DNA of 64,000 nt from JBCCOW01 sp038749105 (GTDB lineage: Bacteria > Planctomycetota > Phycisphaerae > Phycisphaerales > Phycisphaeraceae): positions 10,603-74,602 of the forward strand of contig JBCDIM010000015.1 in assembly GCA_038749105.1 (NCBI GenBank), in the 5' to 3' direction. Under the pieces are notes generated by a model that ran no database searches, was not told where the DNA came from, and worked only from the letters and a program-made list of their open reading frames with translations. Positions within the stretch are counted from its first letter, which is position 1. Every line of letters begins with the position of its first letter. Positions 7,537-16,607 of the stretch are shown piece after piece. A program made the position numbers and the translations under genes.

Positions 7537-7601
7537 CCCTGTAAACCGTCCTCGCTTTCACCCGGTGCGCTGCTGCACCACATAACAAGGCGGAAAGCCG
7601 C

Positions 7602-8588
7602 ATGACCCTCTCTCCCGCAACACCGAGTGACACGCCCTTGCCCGCTGAACAACACACCACTGTGAATGACCGCCCCTCGCCGGAGCCGACCCCCGCCCCG
7701 GCGGAGTCGGCTCCGAACCAAGAGCCGCTGCTGGTCAGTGCCGAGCTGTGGGAGCCCAAGCCCGGCGAGATGGGGTTTGGCCCGGTCGACGCGATGGGGC
7801 CCACCGGCCCCGACGCGGTGGTCTCGGGCCTCGTCGATGTCGCGGTGGAGCAGAAGCGGCCGGCGATGCAGTCCGACCCCGGGGAGGCCACGGTGGTCAT
7901 GCCCACGATCGAAGGCGGCTCGGTGAAGGCGGTGCTCGCTCTGCGTTTTGTCGCCGAGCCGAAGGCCAAGGCCGCGGTGGAGCTGTGGTCCGGAACGCGG
8001 GGGCGGTTCGAGCTGAGCCTCTCCGACGCGTTCCACCCGGGGATGTCGCGGTTCGCCACGATCTCGCAGTATGTGAACTTCCCGATGGGGTCCGGGCTGC
8101 CGGGCCGGGTGTGGCAAGACGCGGCCCCGCGGGTGATGCACGACCTGGGCAAAGCGGTGTCGTTCCTGCGGTCCAGCGGTGCGGAAACGGACGGGCTGAC
8201 CGAGGGGGCGGGGATCCCGATTATCGCGGGGATCGAGCTGCGGTCGGTGCTGCTGCTGCTGAGCAGCGAGCAGACCCCGGTGACGCGGGTCTTGGAGGTG
8301 TACGAGCCGGGCGACGCGGAGAACCCCGAGGCGGGACTGCTGCGGACCGGCCTGGCATCGGTGGGGCTCAAGGGCTGGGAAGCTCTGCCGCCCCAGCTGG
8401 GGCCGATGACGGAGTTTGGGCCGGTGCGTCGGGCGTGGGCGGACCACAAGCCGGTGCTGCTGCACGGGCTCGAGGGCTTGGCCGACGACCGGCGTCGGAT
8501 GGCCGAGGCGGGCGGAGTGAAATACGGGGTAGCGATCCCGGTCTTGGCCGCGGATCGGCCTCGATCGGTGGTGCTGCTGCTTTGGTGA
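7602..8588 (+). CDS. GAF-domain-like protein in the nitrate operon
   Basis: This 328-residue protein has no signal peptide. The first 45 residues are Pro/Ala/Glu-rich and probably disordered. From about 110 to 235 it resembles a GAF sensory domain, with a characteristic FPMGSGLPGRVW turn near 160-171 followed by a hydrophobic strand (SVLLLLSSE). A second, weaker repeat of the same pattern lies at 255-328 (VRRAWADHKPVLL and VAIPVLAADRPRSVVLLLW). No output domain (kinase, cyclase, DNA-binding) is attached. Its place between the transporter and the reductase suggests a role in sensing or in assembly or regulation of nitrate assimilation, but no function can be assigned from sequence. Confidence 0.6.
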   Translation: MTLSPATPSDTPLPAEQHTTVNDRPSPEPTPAPAESAPNQEPLLVSAELWEPKPGEMGFGPVDAMGPTGPDAVVSGLVDVAVEQKRPAMQSDPGEATVVMPTIEGGSVKAVLALRFVAEPKAKAAVELWSGTRGRFELSLSDAFHPGMSRFATISQYVNFPMGSGLPGRVWQDAAPRVMHDLGKAVSFLRSSGAETDGLTEGAGIPIIAGIELRSVLLLLSSEQTPVTRVLEVYEPGDAENPEAGLLRTGLASVGLKGWEALPPQLGPMTEFGPVRRAWADHKPVLLHGLEGLADDRRRMAEAGGVKYGVAIPVLAADRPRSVVLLLW

Positions 8589-8718
8589 TCCCGGAACGAT
8601 TGGGGCTGCCGGACATCACGTCGGCATGTTGAGCGGACCCCGAGTCCGCCGGGTTGAACAGATACGCTTGAATGACACGATCCCGACCATTCCGAGACCT
8701 TCCGGTGGGCCCTTCACG

Positions 8719-11046
8719 ATGAGCGACGGAGCCGCTGTGCCTGGGCTGCCGGTCCTGAACCCGCCGACGCGCGTCGGCCGGGCGACCTGCACCTACTGCG
8801 GCGTCGGCTGCGTGGTGAACGCGACGGTCGAGCACGGCCGGGTCACCTCGATCCAGGCCAACCCGCAGGCCGAACCCAACTACGGGATGCTCTGCCCCAA
8901 GGGCGCGCTGCTGCGATCGATCGCCGGCGACGCGCCGGGGCGTCTGAAAATGCCCATGATCCGCGAGCGGCGCGGCGGGCCGCTTCGGGAGGTCAACTGG
9001 GAGGTCGCCGCCCACTACGTCGCCCGCCGGCTTCTCGACATCCACGCCGACCACGGCCCCGACGCCCTGGCCCTCTACGGCTCGGGGCAGCTCGACACTG
9101 AGGCCTCCTACCTCTTCACCAAGCTCTTCAAGGGCTACCTCGGCTGCAACCACACCGACACCAACAGCCGGCTGTGTATGTCCTCCGCCGTCGCCGGCTA
9201 CATGAAGGCCTTCGGCTCCGACGGGCCGCCGACCTGCTACGAAGACCTCGACCATGCCGACGTGTTCCTCGTCGTCGGGGCGAACATGGCCGTGAACCAC
9301 CCGGTGCTGTTCAACCGCGTGCGCCGGCGTCGGGCGCTTAGCGACACTTCACGGGTCATCGTCGTCGACCCACGCCGCTGCAAGACCGCCGAGTACGCCG
9401 ACCTTCATTTGCCGGTCGCACCCGGCGGAGACGTCGCGTTGATCCGGCTGATCGCCAAGCGTCTGCTGGAGCGGGGCAAGATCGACCGGCGGTTCACCCA
9501 GCGGTCAACCGAAGGGTTTGCCGTTTACCAGGCAGGGCTGGAGCGGGAAGACGAGGCGGAGCTGCTCAAGGCCTCGGGTGTGAGCGACGCGGCGGTGGAA
9601 GAAGCGGTGGACCTGATCGCGGCGGGGTCGCCCCGGCTGCTGAGCTTCTACTGCATGGGCACCAACCAGAGCTCGCGGGGTACCGACAAGAACTCGGCGA
9701 TCATCAACCTGCACCTGCAGCTCGGCGCGCTGGGGCGTGAGGGGGCCGGGCCGTTCTCGCTGACCGGGCAGCCCAACGCGATGGGCGGTCGTGAGGTCGG
9801 CTACCTCTCGCACCAGCTGCCGGGGTACCGGCTGATCGCCAACGACGCGCACCGCGCGGCGGTCGAGGAAGGCTGGGGCCTCGAGCGTGGCACAATCTGC
9901 CCCGAGCCAGGCATGACGGCGATCCCGATGTTCAATGCCGCGGCGGCCGGCGACGTCAAGGCGATGTGGATCGTCTGCACGAACCCCGTGGCGAGCATGC
10001 CGGACAAGCACCGCGTGGTCGCGGGGCTTGAGAAGGCCGAGTTCGTGATCGCTCAGGACTGCATGCTGGACACCGAGACGACCCGGTACGCCGACGTCTT
10101 GCTGCCCGCGGCGCAGTGGGGCGAGAAGAGCGGGACGATGACCAACAGCGAACGCCTGGTGATGTTCAGCGAGAAGCTGATCGACGCCCCGGGCGAGGCC
10201 AAGCCCGACTGGTGGGTCTTCGCAAAGGTCGCCAAGGCCATGGGGTTCGCCGGCTTCGACTTCGCATCATCCGCCGAGGTGTGGGACGAGTACCGCAAGC
10301 TCACCGCGGGCACGCTCTGCGATCAGTCGGGCATGACCCGGCAGCGGCTGGAAGACCGACCGCTGCGTTGGCCCTGCCCGACGCCGAGCCACCCCGGCAC
10401 CGCCCGGCGATACACCGACGGCCGATTCCCGACGCCCAACGGCAAGGCTCGCTTCGTCGACCAGCGCTACGAGCCGCCCGCCGAGTCGGTCAATCCCCGG
10501 TTCCCCCTGGTGCTCACCACCGGCCGGGTCGCCCAGCAGTGGCACACCCGCACGAAGACTGGCCGGGTCCGTGAGCTCAACGTGCTGTCAAGTGAACCGT
10601 TTGTCGAGGTGCACCCCGATGACGCCGGCGCGGTCGGGCTCGAGCAGGGGGGCTGGGCGTGGGTCATCGGGCGTCGTGGCCGAGCGACGGCACGGGTGCA
10701 GATCACCGACGCGGTCCGTCGCGGGCTGGTGTTCGTGCCGTTCCACTGGGGCGAGACCTTCCACCCGCAGACCAACATCAACGCCTCGACCAGCCCGGCG
10801 TGCGACGCGATCTCGAAACAGCCCGAGCTGAAGTACGCCGCGGTGCGTCTCGAGCCCGCGGGGCTCACTCTGCCCGACGCCGACCTCGCCGCCGATCGGC
10901 GTGACCGCGCCCACGCGAACAACCTCGACAGCGATCGCCTAGCCGACCCACAGCCCATCCCCAGCAGTGCCGCAAACCAGTATGTTGCCCCCGTGAATCA
11001 ACCCTCGAAAACGACAGTGGCGGGCCCCGCCGGGGAGGCGCCATGA
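8719..11046 (+). CDS. nasA: assimilatory nitrate reductase, molybdopterin subunit
   Basis: This cytoplasmic enzyme of about 775 residues reduces nitrate to nitrite at a Mo-bis-MGD centre with one N-terminal [4Fe-4S] cluster. The cluster cysteines are C24, C27, C31 and C59 in the motif CTYCGVGC...MLCPKG. The Mo-binding core (LYGSGQLDTEASYLFTKLFKGYLG, seen in two parts, and NSRLCMSS with the Mo-ligand Cys) and the C-terminal dinucleotide-binding domain (TTGRVAQQWHTRTKTGR) are present. There is no NasC-like or FAD domain and no extra C-terminal 2Fe-2S domain, so ferredoxin is the likely donor, as in NarB. The ATG at 8626 is an alternative start. The stop overlaps nasT by ATGA, implying coupled translation. 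Confidence 0.94.
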   Translation: MSDGAAVPGLPVLNPPTRVGRATCTYCGVGCVVNATVEHGRVTSIQANPQAEPNYGMLCPKGALLRSIAGDAPGRLKMPMIRERRGGPLREVNWEVAAHYVARRLLDIHADHGPDALALYGSGQLDTEASYLFTKLFKGYLGCNHTDTNSRLCMSSAVAGYMKAFGSDGPPTCYEDLDHADVFLVVGANMAVNHPVLFNRVRRRRALSDTSRVIVVDPRRCKTAEYADLHLPVAPGGDVALIRLIAKRLLERGKIDRRFTQRSTEGFAVYQAGLEREDEAELLKASGVSDAAVEEAVDLIAAGSPRLLSFYCMGTNQSSRGTDKNSAIINLHLQLGALGREGAGPFSLTGQPNAMGGREVGYLSHQLPGYRLIANDAHRAAVEEGWGLERGTICPEPGMTAIPMFNAAAAGDVKAMWIVCTNPVASMPDKHRVVAGLEKAEFVIAQDCMLDTETTRYADVLLPAAQWGEKSGTMTNSERLVMFSEKLIDAPGEAKPDWWVFAKVAKAMGFAGFDFASSAEVWDEYRKLTAGTLCDQSGMTRQRLEDRPLRWPCPTPSHPGTARRYTDGRFPTPNGKARFVDQRYEPPAESVNPRFPLVLTTGRVAQQWHTRTKTGRVRELNVLSSEPFVEVHPDDAGAVGLEQGGWAWVIGRRGRATARVQITDAVRRGLVFVPFHWGETFHPQTNINASTSPACDAISKQPELKYAAVRLEPAGLTLPDADLAADRRDRAHANNLDSDRLADPQPIPSSAANQYVAPVNQPSKTTVAGPAGEAP

Positions 11047-11747
11047 GCAGCAGCAACCCCCGCACACCCGCCCCCACCGCTCCCACCGATCCGGAGACCG
11101 GCAAGCCCCTGCGCATCATGCTGGTGGACGAAGACGAGCAGCGCGGCATGCTGCTCGCCCAGAGCCTGACCGCCGACGGGTATGCCGTGGTCGGCCGTGC
11201 CGGGCAGGGCGACTACCTGCCGACGCTCGTGCGTGACGCCAAGCCCGACCTGATCCTGGTCGATACCGCATCGCCCAACCGCGACACGCTCGAACAGCTC
11301 TCGACCGTCCGGCGTGACACGCCCAAGCCAGTCGTCATGTTCGCGATGAACGACGACCCCGCGGTGATCGAGGCGGCGGTACACGCGGGGGTGTCTTCGT
11401 ACATCTGCAGCGGCGTCAGCCAGAGCCGGGTCCGCCCGATCCTGCACGCGGCGATCGCGCACTTCCGTCAGCACCAGGCCGTGGTCACCGAGCTGGCGAA
11501 GACCCGCAGCACCCTCGAAGAACGCAAGGTCGTGGACCGGGCCAAGGGCCTGATCATGCAGCGGCGTGGATGCAGCGAAGCCGACGCCTTCTCGCTGCTG
11601 CGGAACACGGCCATGAACCAAAAGAAGCGGATCGGTCAGGTCGCCCAGGAGCTGATCGACGCCGCGGGCCTGCTCGCCGCCCAGAACACCCACGCCCGCC
11701 AGCCTGCACCGTCTGATCCGTCTACGACCGAAAGCCCCTTCGTCTGA
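11043..11747 (+). CDS. nasT: ANTAR-domain antitermination regulator NasT
   Basis: This 234-residue protein has an N-terminal receiver-like domain (about 22-135) and a C-terminal ANTAR RNA-binding domain (about 155-207: ERKVVDRAKGLIMQRRGCSE). The receiver keeps the acidic pocket (DED near 29-31) and a candidate phospho-site D74. The usual switch lysine region reads SGVSQSR, which fits the family rule that NasT is controlled by NasS binding, not phosphorylation. It should bind hexaloop hairpins in the nirA and nrtA leaders and prevent termination. It overlaps nasA upstream and nasS downstream (TGATG), so the sensor and effector are made together. Confidence 0.9.
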   Translation: MSSSNPRTPAPTAPTDPETGKPLRIMLVDEDEQRGMLLAQSLTADGYAVVGRAGQGDYLPTLVRDAKPDLILVDTASPNRDTLEQLSTVRRDTPKPVVMFAMNDDPAVIEAAVHAGVSSYICSGVSQSRVRPILHAAIAHFRQHQAVVTELAKTRSTLEERKVVDRAKGLIMQRRGCSEADAFSLLRNTAMNQKKRIGQVAQELIDAAGLLAAQNTHARQPAPSDPSTTESPFV

Positions 11748-13096
11748 TGCTCTACCCCCGGGACCGATTCATGACCGATCTGCCGTCCGACCCCGCCGCT
11801 GCGCACCGCCCGGGCCCCTGCCCGCTGGAAGGCCCCGTAACGGCTCCGCCCCTGCGCCCCGAGAAGCGCGAGCTCACCCTCGGCATTATCCCGCTCACCG
11901 ACTGCGCCCCCATCGTCGTGGCCCACGAGAAGGGCTTCTTTCAACGCCACGGCCTCGACGTCACCATCGCCCGTGAAGGCTCCTGGGCCAGCATCCGCGA
12001 CAAGCTCGTGTTCGGGCTCATCGACGCGGCCCACATGCTCGCCCCGATGCCGCTGGCGATCTCGCTCGGCGTCAGCGGCCCGCAGCACCCCGTCCTCGCC
12101 ACCCTCAGCCTCGACCTCAACGGCAACGCCATCACCGTCTCCAACGACCTGTACGCCCACATGGCGGAGGCCGACGCCGATGCACTCTCCGAGCGGCCGA
12201 CGACCGCTCGCGCGCTCAAGGCCGTGATCGAACGCCGCAAGCGGCGCGGCATGCCGCCGCTGACGCTCGGCGTCGTGTTCCCCGCCTCGACCCACAACTT
12301 CCAGCTGCGTTATTGGCTCGCCGAGGCAGGCATCGACCCCGACCGCGACGCCGAGCTCGTGGTCGTCCCGCCGCCACGCATGGTCGACCACCTGCGGCAG
12401 GGCCGGCTCGACGGCTTCTGTGTCGGCGAGCCCTGGAACAGCGTCGCCGTCCGCGCCGGCGCGGGCAAGGCCCTGATCACCAGCTACGAGCTCTGGAACA
12501 ACGGTCCCGAAAAAGTCCTGGGCGTGACCCGCCAATGGGCCGAGGCCCACCCGCAGACGCACCGCGCGGTGATCCGTGCGTTGCTCGAGGCCGCCGCCTG
12601 GATCGACGAGCCCGGCAACCGTGATGAGGTGACCGGCCTCTTGGCCCGCCCCGAATACGTCGGCGTCTCCCCCGAAACGATCGGGATGTCGATGACCGGC
12701 ACCTTCCAGTACGCGCTCGATCAGCCCACCGTCCACATGCCCGACTTCAACGTCTTCCACCGCTACACCGCCAACTACCCCTGGCGGTCGCACGCGGTAT
12801 GGATGCTGACGCAGATGGCCCGCTGGGGCCAGATCGCCCCCGACACCGACTTCCACGCCATCGCCGAACAGGTCTACGACCCCACGGTCTGCCGCGCCGC
12901 AGCGGGCGACCTCGGCATGGTGATGCCCGTACGGGAGATGAAGCCCGAAGGCTCACACCACGGGCCGTGGACCAGTGATGCGGGCTTTGCGATGGGCCCC
13001 GACGCTTTTTTCGATCGCCAGGCCTTCGACCCCGAACAAGCGGAGAGCTACCTCGAGGGCTTCGCCATCCGACGACAAACCGTCTCGAGCTCCTGA
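11747..13096 (+). CDS. nasS: NasS nitrate sensor (NrtA-like, cytosolic)
   Basis: The 449-residue product is homologous to NrtA throughout (LTDCAPIVVAHEKGFF, STHNFQLRYWL, GFCVGEPWN) but has no signal peptide. The N-terminus is short, polar and Pro-rich. In known NasS-NasT pairs NasS binds NasT when nitrate is absent and releases it when nitrate is bound, letting NasT act on leader RNAs. The translational overlap with nasT supports a fixed ratio. An internal ATG at 11771 is an alternative start. Misassignment as a second transporter protein is unlikely because export signals are absent and the partner is an ANTAR protein. Confidence 0.9.
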   Translation: MLYPRDRFMTDLPSDPAAAHRPGPCPLEGPVTAPPLRPEKRELTLGIIPLTDCAPIVVAHEKGFFQRHGLDVTIAREGSWASIRDKLVFGLIDAAHMLAPMPLAISLGVSGPQHPVLATLSLDLNGNAITVSNDLYAHMAEADADALSERPTTARALKAVIERRKRRGMPPLTLGVVFPASTHNFQLRYWLAEAGIDPDRDAELVVVPPPRMVDHLRQGRLDGFCVGEPWNSVAVRAGAGKALITSYELWNNGPEKVLGVTRQWAEAHPQTHRAVIRALLEAAAWIDEPGNRDEVTGLLARPEYVGVSPETIGMSMTGTFQYALDQPTVHMPDFNVFHRYTANYPWRSHAVWMLTQMARWGQIAPDTDFHAIAEQVYDPTVCRAAAGDLGMVMPVREMKPEGSHHGPWTSDAGFAMGPDAFFDRQAFDPEQAESYLEGFAIRRQTVSSS

Positions 13097-13268
13097 CCGG
13101 CCCAGGCATGCAGATGCCAACCTGACCCAAACGTCATACGGGCCACTCCAATTCATTCCACCGCAACGACGCGGTACCCCAACTCTCGATCACCGTCGAT
13201 CGGCCCCACCCGGCCCGTCGCCGTTTCTTTGGCCTTGCTGACCCCTTTTGCGTAGGAGAACGCACACT

Positions 13269-14534
13269 ATGTTCCGTCACTTCCTGTCCCGTACCCTGGT
13301 CTGTACCGCCGCTGCGGTGCTGCCCATGACCGCTATCGCCGAGGCCCCGGCACCTCCGCCGCTGGGCACCATCGGTGATGGCACACCGCCCGAAGACCTG
13401 CTCGACTCGTTCCTCAAGGGCAAGGTCTTCCTCAACGTCCGCGCCCGTGCGTCCTTCGCCAATATCGGTGCGCTCGACGACGCCGAGGCCATCACCCTCC
13501 GCACGCGGATCGGCTACGCCACCGCCAAGTGGGAAGGCCTCAACTTCTTCGTCGAGCTCGAGAACACCAGCTCCATCGACGACGACCTCTACGGCACGCC
13601 GGGCGACAACCCCGACGGCGAGTCCATCATCGCCGACCCCACCGGCTCCGAGCTCAACCAGTTCTACCTGGACTACTTCTTCGAGCCCGCCAAGACCCGC
13701 GTCCGGTACGGCCGGCAGCGCATCATCTTCGACGACGCCCGCTTCGTCGGGAACGTCGGCTGGCGTCAGAACGAGCAGACCTTCGACGCCTTCCTCGTCG
13801 AGAACAAGAGCATCAAGGACCTGGTTGCCACCTACGTGCTCGTCACCGAGGTCAACCGGATCTTCTTCGACGACGCGGTCGACGACTTCGACTCCGACGC
13901 TTCGCACCTGATCAACGTCGCCTACTCCGGCCTGCCCTTCGGCAAGCTCGTCGGCTTCGCTTACCTCCTGGACTTCGAGGACTCCACCGCCAACTCCAGC
14001 CAGACCTACGGCCTGCTGCTAACCGGCAAGACCGACCTCGACGACACCCTGACCCTGTTCTACAAGGTCTCCTTCGCCGCCCAGTCCGACTACGGCGACA
14101 ACGCCACCGACTACGACGCGATCTACTACGTCGTCGAGCCCGCGCTCGGCATCAAGGGCGTCGGCAAGATCATCGTCGGCTACGAGGTGCTCGGCTCCGA
14201 CAACGGCAACGCCCAGTTCCGTACGCCCCTGGCGACACTCCACAAGTTCAACGGCTTCGCCGACACCTTCCTCGACAACGGCGGTGCCGACGGCCTCCAG
14301 GACCTGTACATCAAGTTCTCACCCGCCAACCTCCCCTTCGGGATCAAGGGCGTTGTCGCCTTCCACCAGTTCTTCGATGACGAAGACGGCGACGACATCG
14401 GCTACGAGATCGACGCGGTTGCCAGCAAGAAGCTCACCAAGAACATGACCGCCCTGGTCAAGTACGCCTTCTTCGACGGCAAGGAAGACGCCGACCGGTA
14501 CCGGCTGACGTTCGACCTGATCTTCGCTTTCTAA
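13269..14534 (+). CDS. outer-membrane porin-like beta-barrel protein
   Basis: The 421-residue product has a signal peptide (cleavage near residue 22, AIAEA) followed by alternating amphipathic strands rich in D, G, Y and F and a C-terminal aromatic residue (LTFDLIFAF). These features fit a beta-barrel outer-membrane protein of the alginate-export/porin type. A GTAGGAG ribosome site precedes the ATG; the upstream TTG is rejected. Position after nasS and before the cofactor genes suggests a nitrate or molybdate diffusion channel, but specificity is inferred only from context. A strong terminator follows. Confidence 0.7.
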   Translation: MFRHFLSRTLVCTAAAVLPMTAIAEAPAPPPLGTIGDGTPPEDLLDSFLKGKVFLNVRARASFANIGALDDAEAITLRTRIGYATAKWEGLNFFVELENTSSIDDDLYGTPGDNPDGESIIADPTGSELNQFYLDYFFEPAKTRVRYGRQRIIFDDARFVGNVGWRQNEQTFDAFLVENKSIKDLVATYVLVTEVNRIFFDDAVDDFDSDASHLINVAYSGLPFGKLVGFAYLLDFEDSTANSSQTYGLLLTGKTDLDDTLTLFYKVSFAAQSDYGDNATDYDAIYYVVEPALGIKGVGKIIVGYEVLGSDNGNAQFRTPLATLHKFNGFADTFLDNGGADGLQDLYIKFSPANLPFGIKGVVAFHQFFDDEDGDDIGYEIDAVASKKLTKNMTALVKYAFFDGKEDADRYRLTFDLIFAF

Positions 14535-14564
14535 GACGAGATCACCGACTAAACTGACTCTACC

Positions 14565-14598
14565 CCCGGCGGCCGGCTAACCCCGGTCGTTGGGCTTT
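14565..14598 (+). terminator. terminator after the porin gene
   Basis: CCCGGCGGCCGG (14565-14576) pairs with CCGGTCGTTGGG (14583-14594) over 12 bp with three G-U pairs and a six-base loop, followed by CTTTAT. This probably ends the main nitrate operon before moaA. Confidence 0.6.
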
Positions 14599-14660
14599 AT
14601 GAGCCCTCCCGACTCCTGGCTCAGGCCACGCCCCCGAGCACGCCGACGAGGCCTGCACCG

Positions 14661-15731
14661 ATGAGTGTCTCTCTGCCCGTTCTGCCCGCGGAAGCGTTGA
14701 GGCCTGACCCGCAGATACAGGCCACCCACCGAGCCGCCGCGACACCAGCCCCCAATGGTCCGCTGGCCGACCCGCTGGGCCGGGGCGTGGGCTACCTCCG
14801 GCTATCGCTCACCGAAGCCTGCGCAATGCGCTGCGTTTATTGTCGGCCATCGTTCCTCCGCAACCCCCGGAACGAGCAACGCCTCAGCCCCGCCCAGCTC
14901 GAACGTCTGGTCCGCCACCTTGCCCGGCACCACGGCCTGCACAAGGTCCGCCTGACCGGCGGCGACCCGACCAGCCGGCCCGAGCTGCTCGAGATCATCG
15001 AGCGCATCGCGGCCGTGCCCGGGATCGATGACCTAGCGATGACCACCAATGGCCTCACCCTCGCGCGGCAGGCCGAGCACTACCGGCGCGCCGGACTGAA
15101 ACGGGTCAACGTCAGCCTCGACACGCTTGACACGCAGCGGTTCCGGGCGATGACCGGCGTCGACGGGCTGGACCAGGTCCTTGCCGGGATCGACGCGGCG
15201 ACCGACGCGGGGCTCACCCCGATCAAGCTCAACACGGTGGTGGTGCGGGGCCAGAATCTCGACGACCTGCCGGGGCTGGTGGGGTTTGCCGCCGACCGCG
15301 GCATCACGCTGCGGATGATCGAACTGATGCCGATGGGGCCGCTCGCCGAGGGCTGGGACGAACGCTACGCGCCCGAGCGCATGATGCGACGGGCCCTGGC
15401 CGGAACGGTGACGCGCTACACCGCACTGCGTCAGGGTCACGACGCCGCCCGCCGCTACCGCGTCCGGCTCCGCGACGGCCGGTCCGCCACCCTCGGGTTC
15501 ATCACGCCCATGTCCTGCAACTTCTGCGCCGACTGCAACCGCCTCCGTGTCGCGGCCGACGGCACGCTCTACCCCTGCCTGATGGATCGGCCCACGGGCT
15601 CGATCGCCGACGCTCTTCAGCCCGGCACCACCCGACGCCGGATCGACAGTGCCCTCCGCGCCGCACTCGCGCACAAAGCCCCCGAGCACCCGACGACCGG
15701 CTTCGTCACGATGACCCGCATCGGTGGCTAG
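14661..15731 (+). CDS. moaA: GTP 3',8-cyclase MoaA
   Basis: This 356-residue radical-SAM enzyme starts molybdenum cofactor synthesis by converting GTP to a 3',8-cyclo intermediate. The SAM cluster motif CAMRCVYC gives C54, C58 and C61. The second cluster motif CNFCADCNRLRV is in the C-terminal half, and the essential terminal Gly-Gly is present (TRIGG). It opens a moaA-moaD-mobA group that supports the adjacent nitrate reductase. Other cofactor genes (moaC, moaE, moeA) are not in the window. The first 35 residues are a poorly conserved extension. Confidence 0.95.
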   Translation: MSVSLPVLPAEALRPDPQIQATHRAAATPAPNGPLADPLGRGVGYLRLSLTEACAMRCVYCRPSFLRNPRNEQRLSPAQLERLVRHLARHHGLHKVRLTGGDPTSRPELLEIIERIAAVPGIDDLAMTTNGLTLARQAEHYRRAGLKRVNVSLDTLDTQRFRAMTGVDGLDQVLAGIDAATDAGLTPIKLNTVVVRGQNLDDLPGLVGFAADRGITLRMIELMPMGPLAEGWDERYAPERMMRRALAGTVTRYTALRQGHDAARRYRVRLRDGRSATLGFITPMSCNFCADCNRLRVAADGTLYPCLMDRPTGSIADALQPGTTRRRIDSALRAALAHKAPEHPTTGFVTMTRIGG

Positions 15732-15754
15732 CGAGCCGGATACCCCTCCCTCTC

Positions 15755-16000
15755 ATGACCATCACCGTCCACCTCTTCGGCATGCAGGCCCGCCTCGCGG
15801 ACAGCCGTTCGCTGCAGCTCGAGCTGCCCGATGACGCCAACTGCGGGGCCATACTCGAACGCCTCGGCGTCGAGTATCCGGCCCTGAGCCCATCGCTTTC
15901 AGGTAGCCGACTCGCCGTCAATCACCGCTATGCCGAACCCGATGAAAAACTCGCCGAAGACGACGAGGTCGCCCTGATCGGCATGATCTCCGGCGGCTAA
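15755..16000 (+). CDS. moaD: molybdopterin synthase sulfur carrier MoaD
   Basis: An 81-residue ubiquitin-like protein that donates sulfur, as a C-terminal thiocarboxylate, to make molybdopterin with MoaE. It has the beta-grasp pattern and the required terminal Gly-Gly (MISGG). It lies 23 bp after moaA and 6 bp before mobA, so the three are almost certainly co-transcribed. Confidence 0.93.
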   Translation: MTITVHLFGMQARLADSRSLQLELPDDANCGAILERLGVEYPALSPSLSGSRLAVNHRYAEPDEKLAEDDEVALIGMISGG

Positions 16001-16006
16001 CTCGCC

Positions 16007-16600
16007 ATGGAAACACCTCCGCTGTACATCCTCGCCGGCGGCCAGAGCAAACGCTTCGGCTCGGACAAGGCCAGGGCGCTGGCTGAAGGCCGACCGCTGC
16101 TCCAACGCGTGGCCGACGCGCTGAGACCCGCAGTGCAGAGCTGCACCGTCGTAGCGGCCGAAGCCGACGCCTACGCCGACCTCGGCTTCACGACCCTCGG
16201 CGACACCCGCCGCGCCCACGGCCCGCTCGGCGGGCTCGAGACCGCCCTCCAACACCACCACGCCGAGCACGGCCCGGGCTGGATCGCGCTGGCGTCCTGC
16301 GACCTGCTCGACCCCAAGGCCGAACACCTCGCTGCACTCACGGCTCGGGCGACACCCGACACCGCTGCGGTCGTCTACGAGACCGACCGGCCGCAGCCTT
16401 TCCCGGGGCTGTACCACACCGATGCCTTGCCGGCGGTGCAAACCGGGCTGGCTGAGGACAAGCCGTGGGGCATGATCCGGCTGCTGCAGAGCCTCTCGGC
16501 CGTGCGAGTGCCGGCCCCCGACGACTGGCCGGCGATCCCGCAGGCGAATCGGCGTGAGCATCTCGACGCTTGGCAAGCAGACCGGCAAGGCGATCCGTAA
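16007..16600 (+). CDS. mobA: molybdenum cofactor guanylyltransferase
   Basis: This 197-residue nucleotidyltransferase attaches GMP to Mo-molybdopterin to give the MGD form required by the nitrate reductase encoded upstream. The nucleotide-binding signature LAGGQSKRFGSDKA is at the N-terminus and the metal/GTP site appears as SCDLL. Length is normal for MobA. It meets the convergent ATP-grasp gene 7 bp downstream, so the Moco group ends here. Confidence 0.92.
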   Translation: METPPLYILAGGQSKRFGSDKARALAEGRPLLQRVADALRPAVQSCTVVAAEADAYADLGFTTLGDTRRAHGPLGGLETALQHHHAEHGPGWIALASCDLLDPKAEHLAALTARATPDTAAVVYETDRPQPFPGLYHTDALPAVQTGLAEDKPWGMIRLLQSLSAVRVPAPDDWPAIPQANRREHLDAWQADRQGDP

Positions 16601-16607
16601 GGCGTCG

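Noticed and set aside
9505..10011. Small minus-strand frames inside nasA
   Set aside because: Arg/His-rich shadows without start signals, fully inside an essential plus-strand gene.
14597..14660. Possible Moco riboswitch before moaA
   Set aside because: Only 64 bases lie between the terminator and the ATG, and no matching conserved elements were seen.
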